From an uncultured Rhizobiaceae group bacterium (GTDB lineage Bacteria > Pseudomonadota > Alphaproteobacteria > Rhizobiales > Rhizobiaceae), in assembly GCA_905479965.1 (NCBI GenBank), contig CAJQOR010000315.1, forward strand, positions 1 through 7,429: a stretch of DNA of 7,429 nt. The letters run 5' to 3'. Position numbers and translations under genes: made by a program. Under the pieces are notes generated by a model that did no database searches, was not told the DNA's origin, and saw only the letters and a list, made by a program, of their open reading frames with translations. This document shows, piece by piece, positions 1-6,405 of the stretch (positions are counted from its first letter, which is position 1; each line of letters begins with the position of its first letter).

Positions 1-594
1 GGCGCAATGTTTGGTTATGGGACACCTATCGGCACGCATTTTGCACCGCATAACCCAGATTATGTCGATCTAACGGCGCAATCTGCCTATGATCCGGAAA
101 AATCCAAAGCCTTGCTGAAAGAAGCTGGCGTTTCTGATCTCACTCTGACATTGAAACTACCGCCGCCATCATATGCACGTCGCGGCGGTGAAATCATCGC
201 AGCGCAATTGCGTGAAGTGGGGATTGATACCGAAATTTCAAATCTAGAATGGGCGCAATGGCTTGAACAGGCCTTCCGTGGTAAAGATTTTGATTTGACA
301 ATTGTCTCTCATACGGAGCCATTTGATATCGGTATTTACGCCCGCGAAGACTATTATTTCCAATATGGCGATCCAGATTTTAAAGCCATCATGGATAATC
401 TAACTGGTGAAACTGACCCGGCAAAACGCTCGGCGCTGATTGCATCAGCTCAGCAAAAAATTGCTGACGATGCGGTCAATGGTTACTTATTCCAATTGGC
501 GCGCACAGGTGTGGCAAATGCAAAACTGAAAGGTTTGTGGGAGAACGCTCCAACACAAGCAAATGATATGACTGGTGTTTACTGGTCCGAATAA
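1..594 (+). CDS. ABC transporter substrate-binding protein, family 5 (SBP_bac_5), C-terminal part
   Basis: Periplasmic (or lipoprotein) ligand-binding component of a dipeptide/oligopeptide-type ABC importer. It delivers substrate to the permease pair encoded just downstream. The reading frame is open to the left edge (two codons precede the first visible Met), so the N-terminus and signal peptide lie outside. The 197 visible codons correspond to roughly the last third of a family usually about 500-550 residues long. Typical family 5 traits are visible: an AYDPEKSKALLKEAG segment (the usual 'D-P-xKAKxLLxEAG' motif), then GGEIIAAQLREVGIDTEI, then a W-x-x-x-F-x-x-KDFDL strand, and a C-terminal YLFQLARTGVANAKLKG stretch. 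It ends with TAA and is followed 12 bases later by a terminator hairpin. The ligand cannot be read from the sequence; relatives bind peptides, opines, nickel chelates, glutathione or sugars. The family call is firm, the cargo unknown. Confidence 0.93.
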   Translation, partial: GAMFGYGTPIGTHFAPHNPDYVDLTAQSAYDPEKSKALLKEAGVSDLTLTLKLPPPSYARRGGEIIAAQLREVGIDTEISNLEWAQWLEQAFRGKDFDLTIVSHTEPFDIGIYAREDYYFQYGDPDFKAIMDNLTGETDPAKRSALIASAQQKIADDAVNGYLFQLARTGVANAKLKGLWENAPTQANDMTGVYWSE

Positions 595-606
595 ATTTCA
601 ACAATT

Positions 607-640
607 GAGGCGGTTTTGTTTGACAAGGCCGCCTCTTTTT
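607..640 (+). terminator. Intrinsic terminator/attenuator between binding-protein and permease genes
   Basis: GAGGCGG (607-613) pairs perfectly with CCGCCTC (629-635). The stem extends inward by two U-G wobbles, two A-U pairs and one G-C pair (614-618 with 624-628), giving 12 pairs closed by a 5-base loop (619-623). A run of five T follows directly at 636-640. This is a textbook Rho-independent terminator by structure. Because the next transporter genes follow only 24 bases later with no evident promoter, it more likely acts as a partial terminator or as a 3' end stabiliser for the binding-protein message than as the true operon end. Confidence 0.85.
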
Positions 641-664
641 ATGGGCAGTTAAAAAGCGCGGGAT

Positions 665-1615
665 ATGCTGACATATATTTCAAAACGGCTGGTATCGTTG
701 TTGGCAAGTTTGATCGTTGCCAGCATTTTGATATTCATTGTTATTGAAATAACTCCCGGAGATCCCGCCGCCTTTATGCTTGGGATCAACGCTGACCCAG
801 ATGCCGTAGAAGCTTTGCGTGAGCAACTTGGTTTAAACGCATCTCTGGTGACGCGATACTTTTCCTGGGTCACAGGGTTGCTGCAAGGAGAATTTGGTAT
901 TTCATACACCTATCGCGTGCCCGTCAGGGAGTTGATCGCCGATCGGATTGTTATATCTCTTCCGCTAACTTTTTATGCGCTTATCCTATCAACATTAATT
1001 GCATTCCCTGCAGGCATTTACGCAGCATCAAAACGAAATTCGTTTGGTGATGTGTCTGTCATGGGGTTCACTCAATTGGGTGTAGCGATCCCAAATTTTT
1101 GGTTCGCAATGCTTCTGGTTTTGGTGTTCTCGATCAATTTACGTTGGTTTTCTGCAGGTGGTTTCCCCGGCTGGGATCAGGGGTTTTTCCCAGCCATGAA
1201 GGCGTTGACCTTACCTGCAATCGCGCTCGCACTGCCGCAAGCTTCAATCCTTGCACGCGTGATGCGATCCTCGTTACTTGATACTTTAAGTGAGGACTAT
1301 ATTCGCACAGCGCGTGCCAAGGGCTTAAACCGCAGGCAGGCACTTTGGCGGCATGCCTTACGCAATGCGCTAATTCCTGTGTTGACCATCATAGGGTTGC
1401 AATTTTCGTTTTTGCTAGCCGGTGGGATCATCATCGAAAACGTTTTTTATCTGCCTGGGCTCGGGCGCTTGGTATTCCAAGGCATTACCCAACGCGATCT
1501 GATTGTGGTTCGCAGTGTTGTGATCCTGCTGGTCTTTGCAGTGATCGCAGTGACCTTCTTAGTTGATATCGCCTATGCAATTGCTGATCCCCGTTTGCGG
1601 GAGGGTTCGCGATGA
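665..1615 (+). CDS. ABC transporter permease, DppB/OppB-like
   Basis: Inner-membrane permease subunit of a peptide-type (family 5) importer; it pairs with the next permease to form the translocation channel. 316 residues is a usual length for DppB-type proteins. The N-terminus (MLTYISKRLVSLLASLIV) is the classic first helix, followed by a short periplasmic part with TPGDPA at about 30-35 and a QLGL motif near 54-57. Hydrophobic segments lie at roughly 10-29, 98-121, 134-157, 178-200, 238-258 and 284-306, six as expected. The cytoplasmic EAA loop that contacts the ATPase is at about 210-237 (YIRTARAKGL, invariant Gly at 220). The motif ENVFYLPGLGRL (258-269) is also typical of the family. The ATG at 665 is chosen because it gives the canonical first helix; the preceding bases (GCGGGAT, 658-664) are a poor and too-close Shine-Dalgarno. 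The stop overlaps the next start (ATGA). Confidence 0.95.
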   Translation: MLTYISKRLVSLLASLIVASILIFIVIEITPGDPAAFMLGINADPDAVEALREQLGLNASLVTRYFSWVTGLLQGEFGISYTYRVPVRELIADRIVISLPLTFYALILSTLIAFPAGIYAASKRNSFGDVSVMGFTQLGVAIPNFWFAMLLVLVFSINLRWFSAGGFPGWDQGFFPAMKALTLPAIALALPQASILARVMRSSLLDTLSEDYIRTARAKGLNRRQALWRHALRNALIPVLTIIGLQFSFLLAGGIIIENVFYLPGLGRLVFQGITQRDLIVVRSVVILLVFAVIAVTFLVDIAYAIADPRLREGSR

Positions 1616-2475
1616 ATGAACAAACAATTTCTCAACCAAGTGCATTAAAGCTCATATTGCGATCAAACGGCTTCATGATCGGCGCTTTTTTAACGGCTAT
1701 ATTCGTCCTCGCTGCGCTGATATCTTTTATCTGGACGCCTTATGATGCAGCGCAGATTTCAATTGGCGATAAATTAAAAACGCCATCTATGACGCATTGG
1801 CTTGGCACTGATCATTTTGGTCGCGATATGTTGTCAATGATTATGGTGGGTGCACGCGTTTCAATGGCGGTCGCATTTGTGGCCGTTGGCGTTGGTATTT
1901 TTGTCGGTGTGCCGCTTGGTCTTTATGCGGCCAGCAAACGCGGCGGTTTAATTGATGAGATCATCATGCGCGGCAATGATCTAATTTTCGCGTTTCCTTC
2001 GCTTCTGCTTGCGATCATGATCACCGCGGTTTTTGGCCCCGGTGCGGTGAACGCCATTATCGCGATCGGTATTTTTAATATCCCAGTTTTTGCGCGGCTT
2101 TCGAGAGGTGCTGCTTTGAGCTTGTGGCAGCGGGAGTATATTCTAGCTGCACAGGTCTGTGGTAAATCGAAAGCGCTGATTTCGTTTGAGCATATTCTGC
2201 CAAATATTGCGAACTTGCTCATCGTACAAGGCACTATTCAATTCTCGCTTGGTATTTTAGCTGAAGCCGGGCTAGCTTATGTCGGTCTTGGCGCGCAGCC
2301 ACCGCTACCCAGCTGGGGGCGCATGCTCAATGATGCGCAGACGCTGATATCAATCGCACCTCATCTTGCGTTGGTGCCAGGACTTACCATCGTGCTGACG
2401 GTATTGGGCCTGAACTTAATGGGCGATGGCTTACGCGATTTGCTTGACCCTAAACTAAGGAGGGTTAAATCTTGA
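1612..2475 (+). CDS. ABC transporter permease, DppC/OppC-like
   Basis: Second inner-membrane permease of the importer. 287 residues fits the DppC family. It has the expected cytoplasmic N-terminal tail, a first membrane helix at about 21-41, then the family motif LGTDHFGRD (64-72) that opens the permease domain. Hydrophobic segments follow near 83-106, 124-140, 144-162, 201-221 and 250-270. The EAA loop is at about 175-198 (EYILAAQVCGKSKA, Gly184), and the closing segment LGLNLMGDGLRDLLDPKLRR (265-284) is the diagnostic DppC C-terminus. The start codon overlaps the previous stop by ATGA, with GGGAGGG at 1599-1605 as ribosome binding site, so translation is probably coupled. The stop overlaps the ATPase start by TTGA. 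All family landmarks are intact. Confidence 0.95.
   Translation: MNEQTISQPSALKLILRSNGFMIGAFLTAIFVLAALISFIWTPYDAAQISIGDKLKTPSMTHWLGTDHFGRDMLSMIMVGARVSMAVAFVAVGVGIFVGVPLGLYAASKRGGLIDEIIMRGNDLIFAFPSLLLAIMITAVFGPGAVNAIIAIGIFNIPVFARLSRGAALSLWQREYILAAQVCGKSKALISFEHILPNIANLLIVQGTIQFSLGILAEAGLAYVGLGAQPPLPSWGRMLNDAQTLISIAPHLALVPGLTIVLTVLGLNLMGDGLRDLLDPKLRRVKS
2457..2464 (+). promoter_or_regulatory. Strong Shine-Dalgarno selecting a TTG start
   Basis: AAGGAGGG lies inside the last codons of the DppC-like gene, 7 bases before TTG at 2472. It matches the anti-Shine-Dalgarno almost completely and decides the start of the ATPase gene: no ATG or GTG exists at a suitable distance, and the protein begun at TTG has the standard ABC N-terminus (LLKVHNLDLSI). 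Confidence 0.85.
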
Positions 2476-4091
2476 CGCTCCTTAAAGTTCACAATCTTGA
2501 TTTATCAATTTCCAAGAACCCAATTTTAAAAGATATCAATTTTGAAATAGACGCGGGCCATATTTTGGGTGTTGTAGGGGAATCGGGTTCTGGAAAATCC
2601 ATCACCGCACTTTCAATTTTGCAATTGCTACCCAATGGCACAACATGGTCCGGCGAGATCGAATTTGACGGGAAAAACATACAATCGCTCCCAGAGGATG
2701 AATTATGCGGTCTTCGGGGAAATGATATTTCGATGATTTTTCAAGAACCCATGACCGCGCTTAATCCGGTGAAAACCATCGGTGATCAAGTATCTGAATC
2801 CATTCGTATTCACACGGGTAAATCTCGAATTGAGGCCGATCTATTGGCGCGCGAAACACTTAATCGTGTTGAATTACCCGAGAGCGAATTTCCGCTCTCA
2901 CGATATCCACATGATCTATCGGGCGGCCAGCGCCAACGGGTTATGATCGCCATGGCCATTGCTTTGCAACCAAAATTACTGATAGCCGATGAACCAACCA
3001 CGGCGCTTGATGTGACAACACAGGCTGAAATTTTAGAGCTTTTACAAAAGCTCGTGGAAGAAGACGGCTTATCGCTCATGCTCATTACGCATGATTTGGC
3101 AGTGGTTGCTCAGATGGCTGATGATGTTTTGGTGATGAAAGATGGAGTGATTGTCGAACGCGGCTCATCTCTCGATGTTTTTTCAAACATGCGTCATCCC
3201 TATACGCAACAACTTTTTTCAGCATCTAATCATGTGCCACTTAGAGAAGCCAAACAACACAATGAAAGCGACGTGGTATTAAGTGTTGAACACGTCTCTT
3301 GCGATTATAGGCTCCCCAAAAAACATCTCTTTTCAAAGCGGCAATATTTCCGAGCAGTAAATGATGTATCATTTAAGATTTATCGCGGTGAAAATATTGG
3401 ACTTGTTGGGGGCTCAGGTTGCGGCAAATCAACTTTGAGCCGAGCCATTTTAGCGCTTAAATTGCTGGGTGAAGGGAACGTGGCTATCAATGGCCAAACC
3501 TTCTCATCAAAAGGCAAAGGTCCTGATGTGGCGCAGCGCGCAGCAACGCAAATTGTTTTCCAGGATCCCTACTCATCGTTTAACCCACGCCACAAGGTTG
3601 GGCGCCTCATCGCAGAACCTTTTTACACCTTGTCTGAACCACTCAACGATCAGGACATGGGGTTGGCGGTCTCCGAAGCGTTAGAGAGCGTGGGGCTGAG
3701 AGCTGAGGATAGCGATAAATATATTCATGAGTTTTCTGGTGGCCAACGCCAGCGCATCGCAATTGCCCGTGCGCTGATTGTCAAACCATCACTGATCGTT
3801 TTGGATGAAGCGGTGTCTGCGTTAGATGTTTCAATCCGTGCGCAAGTTCTTGATCTATTGGCTGAGCTCAGCGATCGGTTTGATCTTTCCTATTTGTTTA
3901 TTTCACACGATTTATCTGTCGTACGCTCCATCACTGATCGCGTTTTAGTGATGGACCGCGGGAAGATCGTCGAAACAGGACCAACAGAGGCTGTGTTTGA
4001 AAACCCGCAGCACATTTACACAAAATCACTGATCAACGCTATTCCAAAACTGGATATTGAACACATACGCGCGAAAGAACGGATGAGCTAA
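2472..4091 (+). CDS. ABC transporter ATP-binding protein with two fused ATPase domains (DppD-DppF type)
   Basis: Cytoplasmic motor of the importer: both nucleotide-binding domains in a single 539-residue chain, an arrangement also known in GsiA-type transporters. Domain 1 (about 1-255): Walker A GESGSGKS 36-43, Q-loop Gln91, signature LSGGQRQR 149-156, Walker B LLIADE 169-174 with catalytic Glu174, D-loop ALD 178-180, switch His207. Domain 2 (about 268-539): Walker A GGSGCGKS 313-320, Gln364, signature FSGGQRQR 421-428, Walker B LIVLDE 441-446 with Glu446, switch His479. Both sites look catalytically complete. Each domain ends with the short peptide-transporter tail (RHPYTQQLF at 241-249; PQHIYTKSL at 512-520). 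The cysteine cluster found after the first domain in some separate DppD/OppD proteins is absent, and the linker is short (about 250-268). The start is TTG, overlapping the upstream stop (TTGA). The next gene begins on the base after the TAA stop. Confidence 0.96.
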   Translation: MTLLKVHNLDLSISKNPILKDINFEIDAGHILGVVGESGSGKSITALSILQLLPNGTTWSGEIEFDGKNIQSLPEDELCGLRGNDISMIFQEPMTALNPVKTIGDQVSESIRIHTGKSRIEADLLARETLNRVELPESEFPLSRYPHDLSGGQRQRVMIAMAIALQPKLLIADEPTTALDVTTQAEILELLQKLVEEDGLSLMLITHDLAVVAQMADDVLVMKDGVIVERGSSLDVFSNMRHPYTQQLFSASNHVPLREAKQHNESDVVLSVEHVSCDYRLPKKHLFSKRQYFRAVNDVSFKIYRGENIGLVGGSGCGKSTLSRAILALKLLGEGNVAINGQTFSSKGKGPDVAQRAATQIVFQDPYSSFNPRHKVGRLIAEPFYTLSEPLNDQDMGLAVSEALESVGLRAEDSDKYIHEFSGGQRQRIAIARALIVKPSLIVLDEAVSALDVSIRAQVLDLLAELSDRFDLSYLFISHDLSVVRSITDRVLVMDRGKIVETGPTEAVFENPQHIYTKSLINAIPKLDIEHIRAKERMS

Positions 4092-5555
4092 ATGACTGTC
4101 TTTAAGACAAACCTTAAAAATGATCACTGCTTTATTGGTGGACAATGGGTGCTGCCTGTTAAAGGCCAAATGATTGAGCTTTTTGACCCATCATTTGGCA
4201 CCAAGCTCTGCGACATTGCGCAAGGAACTTCTGAAGATATTGATCTTGCCGTTGATGCCGCGCGTGATGCGTTGAATGGTGAATGGGGACAATTGACGGC
4301 GGCTGAGCGTGGTCGATTGATGAGTAAGATCGGCATGGAAATCCTTAATCAGATTGACTGGCTTGCCGAACTTGAAGCGCGCGATGTTGGAAAGCCGCTG
4401 ACCCAAGCGCGAAACGATGCCATCGCATTGGCGCGCTATATGGAGTTTTATGGTGGTGCTGCGGATAAAATTCACGGACAGACAATTCCTTATATGCAGG
4501 ATTATAACGTTTACACATTGCGAGAACCGCATGGGGTGACCGGCCATATCGTGCCGTGGAATTATCCTATGCAAATCATCGGACGATCCGTTGGCGCCGC
4601 GCTCACCATGGGCAATGCCTGCGTTTTAAAACCTGCAGAAGAAGCGTGTCTGACTGCACTCGCATTTGCCAAAATCGCCGATGAATGCGGTTTGCCAAAA
4701 GGTGCGCTTAATGTGGTTCCAGGCTTTGGTCATGAAGCGGGTGCCACATTAACGTCACATAAGGGCGTGAACCATATTTCGTTTACAGGTTCAGTGGCGA
4801 CCGGGGTGAAAGTTCAACAAGCGGCATCTGAAAATATTGTTCCAGTTACGCTGGAGCTGGGCGGTAAATCTCCGCAAATTGTTTTTAATGATGCAGATGT
4901 TGATCGGGCATTACCGTTTTTGGTCAATGCAGGCATTCAAAATGCCGGGCAAACATGTTCTGCAGCGTCTCGAATTTTGGTTGAACGCGATGTTTATGAT
5001 GATGTTGTTGCGCGGATGAGTGATGCTTATGAAAAGCTCACCGTTGGTCCTTCAATGGGAGACTATTCGTTGGGTCCACTTGTTTCCAAACGCCAAAAAG
5101 AAATTGTTGAAGGATTTTTAAGTGCTGTCGAAGATGGTTCCGTTACCATTGCAGCACAAGGATGTTTAGTCGATGACCTCCCTAATGAGGGCGCATATAT
5201 ACGTCCAACATTGCTGAAGGATGTATCACCAGATCATCCGTTAGCAAATGATGAGATATTTGGCCCAGTGCAAGTCATCATCCCATTTGATGGAGAGGAT
5301 GAAGCGATAGCGATTGCCAATGGCACGGATTATGGATTGGTTGCCGGCGTTTGGACTGAAAATGGCGGGCGTCAGATGCGCATGGCAAAAGCGATAAAAT
5401 CGGGGCAAATATTTATCAACAATTATGGCGCTGGCGGTGGTGTTGAATTGCCATTTGGTGGGCATGGAAAATCTGGTCATGGACGTGAAAAAGGCTTTGA
5501 AGCGCTTTATGGATTTTCAACGCTCAAAACAGTTGCCAATTGGCATGGTAAATAA
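4092..5555 (+). CDS. NAD(P)+-dependent aldehyde dehydrogenase (ALDH superfamily, betaine-aldehyde-DH-like)
   Basis: Soluble cytoplasmic enzyme oxidising an aldehyde to the carboxylic acid with NAD(P)+. 487 residues is a full-length ALDH. Visible landmarks: PWNYP 155-159 with the oxyanion-hole Asn157, cofactor-binding Lys180 in KPAEE, FTGS 231-234, general base Glu255 in ELGGKS, catalytic Cys289 in NAGQTCS, EIFGPV 388-393 with Glu388, and the C-terminal PFGGHGKSGHGRE block (454-466). Everything needed for catalysis is present. The ATG directly abuts the TAA of the ATPase gene with GGATGAG (4081-4087) just upstream, so it is co-translated with the transporter. It most resembles the broad betaine-aldehyde/aminoaldehyde/hydroxyaldehyde branch; the actual substrate cannot be read. 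Context suggests it acts on the compound imported by the neighbouring transporter or on the product of the following SDR. Confidence 0.95.
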   Translation: MTVFKTNLKNDHCFIGGQWVLPVKGQMIELFDPSFGTKLCDIAQGTSEDIDLAVDAARDALNGEWGQLTAAERGRLMSKIGMEILNQIDWLAELEARDVGKPLTQARNDAIALARYMEFYGGAADKIHGQTIPYMQDYNVYTLREPHGVTGHIVPWNYPMQIIGRSVGAALTMGNACVLKPAEEACLTALAFAKIADECGLPKGALNVVPGFGHEAGATLTSHKGVNHISFTGSVATGVKVQQAASENIVPVTLELGGKSPQIVFNDADVDRALPFLVNAGIQNAGQTCSAASRILVERDVYDDVVARMSDAYEKLTVGPSMGDYSLGPLVSKRQKEIVEGFLSAVEDGSVTIAAQGCLVDDLPNEGAYIRPTLLKDVSPDHPLANDEIFGPVQVIIPFDGEDEAIAIANGTDYGLVAGVWTENGGRQMRMAKAIKSGQIFINNYGAGGGVELPFGGHGKSGHGREKGFEALYGFSTLKTVANWHGK

Positions 5556-5575
5556 AAAGAAGAGGATTCTCAGCT

Positions 5576-6322
5576 ATGAGACTTGAAGGAAAAACAGCAA
5601 TTGTTACAGGTGGCGCCTCTGGATTTGGCGCGGGCATTGTCGATAAATTCTTACAAGAAGGCGCGCGCGTTGCTATCGTCGATATCAATGGCGAAGCTGC
5701 TGCAAAAGCGGCAAAATCAAAAGGTGATCATACAATTGCCATTCAGGCTGATGTCGCTTCCGGTGACAGCGTGAAACACATGGTCGAAACCGCGATCTCA
5801 AAATTCGGTAAGGTTGATATCCTCGTCAATAATGCCGGCGTGACGCATATGCCGACACCACTTGAAGATGTTAGCGAAGATGATTTTGACAGAGTTTATA
5901 ATGTGAATATGAAGTCGGTTTATCTTACGGCCAAATATCTCATCCCGCATATGAAAGACAGCAAATCTGGTGCGATCTTGAACGTAGCATCAACTGCGGG
6001 GGTGTCTCCTCGCCCGAATTTGAATTGGTATAATTGCTCCAAAGGTTGGATGATCACAGCGACGAAAACCATGGCGATTGAACTGGCAAGTTCGGGCATT
6101 CGCGTCAATGCAATTAATCCCGTTGCGGGCGCAACGCCGTTATTGAAATCATTCATGGGTGAAGATACACCTGACATGCGCGCGAAGTTTATTTCCACCA
6201 TTCCAATCGGACGGTTTTCAACGCCAGAAGACATGGGTAACGCGGCGTGCTTTTTATGCTCTGATGAAGCATCGATGGTGACAGGTGTCTCGATGGAAGT
6301 CGATGGCGGGCGCTGCATTTAG
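5576..6322 (+). CDS. Short-chain dehydrogenase/reductase (classical SDR), probably NAD(H)-dependent
   Basis: Cytoplasmic Rossmann-fold oxidoreductase interconverting a hydroxyl and a carbonyl group. 248 residues is the classical SDR length. Motifs in order: TGGASGFG 11-18 (cofactor-binding TGxxxGxG), Asp36 at the end of the second strand (favours NAD over NADP), ADV 59-61, NNAG 85-88, and the catalytic tetrad Asn111, Ser139, Tyr152, Lys156 (YNCSK). NPVAGATPLL (181-190) replaces the usual PG motif, and the protein ends EVDGGRCI; both are common in the subgroup often labelled glucose 1-dehydrogenase or 3-oxoacyl-ACP reductase, labels that say little about the true substrate. The ATG is preceded by AGAGGA (5561-5566). 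The 20-base gap after the aldehyde dehydrogenase gene supports co-transcription, and the pair suggests consecutive oxidation steps. Last gene of the operon. Confidence 0.94.
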   Translation: MRLEGKTAIVTGGASGFGAGIVDKFLQEGARVAIVDINGEAAAKAAKSKGDHTIAIQADVASGDSVKHMVETAISKFGKVDILVNNAGVTHMPTPLEDVSEDDFDRVYNVNMKSVYLTAKYLIPHMKDSKSGAILNVASTAGVSPRPNLNWYNCSKGWMITATKTMAIELASSGIRVNAINPVAGATPLLKSFMGEDTPDMRAKFISTIPIGRFSTPEDMGNAACFLCSDEASMVTGVSMEVDGGRCI

Positions 6323-6326
6323 TCAT

Positions 6327-6357
6327 TTGACTATAAGCTTGCAACATTGGTGATAAG
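6327..6357 (+). promoter_or_regulatory. Weak candidate promoter for the RNA methyltransferase gene
   Basis: TTGACT (6327-6332) matches the -35 consensus at five of six positions. GATAAG (6352-6357) is a partial -10 match with a 19-base spacer, longer than ideal. It is placed between the SDR stop and the methyltransferase start, where a separate promoter would be expected. The -10 overlaps the inverted repeat at 6355-6371. Only suggestive. Confidence 0.22.
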
Positions 6358-6371
6358 GGTCTACGACCCTT
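6355..6371. repeat. Perfect inverted repeat; possible terminator stem or operator
   Basis: AAGGGTC (6355-6361), a 3-base spacer TAC, then GACCCTT (6365-6371): seven perfectly paired bases around a tight loop. It lies 33 bases after the SDR stop and 35 before the next start. There is no T-run directly behind it (the next five-T run is at 6386-6390), so it is not a clean intrinsic terminator. It could be an imperfect terminator, an mRNA-end stabiliser, or a protein-binding palindrome overlapping the candidate promoter. The structure is certain; the role is not. Confidence 0.5.
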
Positions 6372-6405
6372 GAAAGATCATTACATTTTTGAATTGGAGT
6401 GCACC

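Noticed and set aside
7..594. ATG at 7 as the true start of the first gene
   Set aside because: The frame is open to base 1 and the protein would lack the N-terminal two thirds and any signal peptide; this Met is internal.
641..652. ATG at 641 as an alternative start for the DppB-like permease
   Set aside because: It is in frame but meets TAA after three codons (ATG GGC AGT TAA).
1099..1566. Short plus-strand frames at 1099-1281 and 1345-1566
   Set aside because: Alternate frames inside the DppB-like permease gene, without their own ribosome sites or plausible protein composition.
4191..4574. 127-codon minus-strand open frame
   Set aside because: It lies wholly antisense to the conserved, motif-bearing aldehyde dehydrogenase gene; its translation shows no recognisable domain.
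5920..6318. 132-codon minus-strand open frame
   Set aside because: Antisense shadow of the SDR gene; no ribosome site or family resemblance seen.
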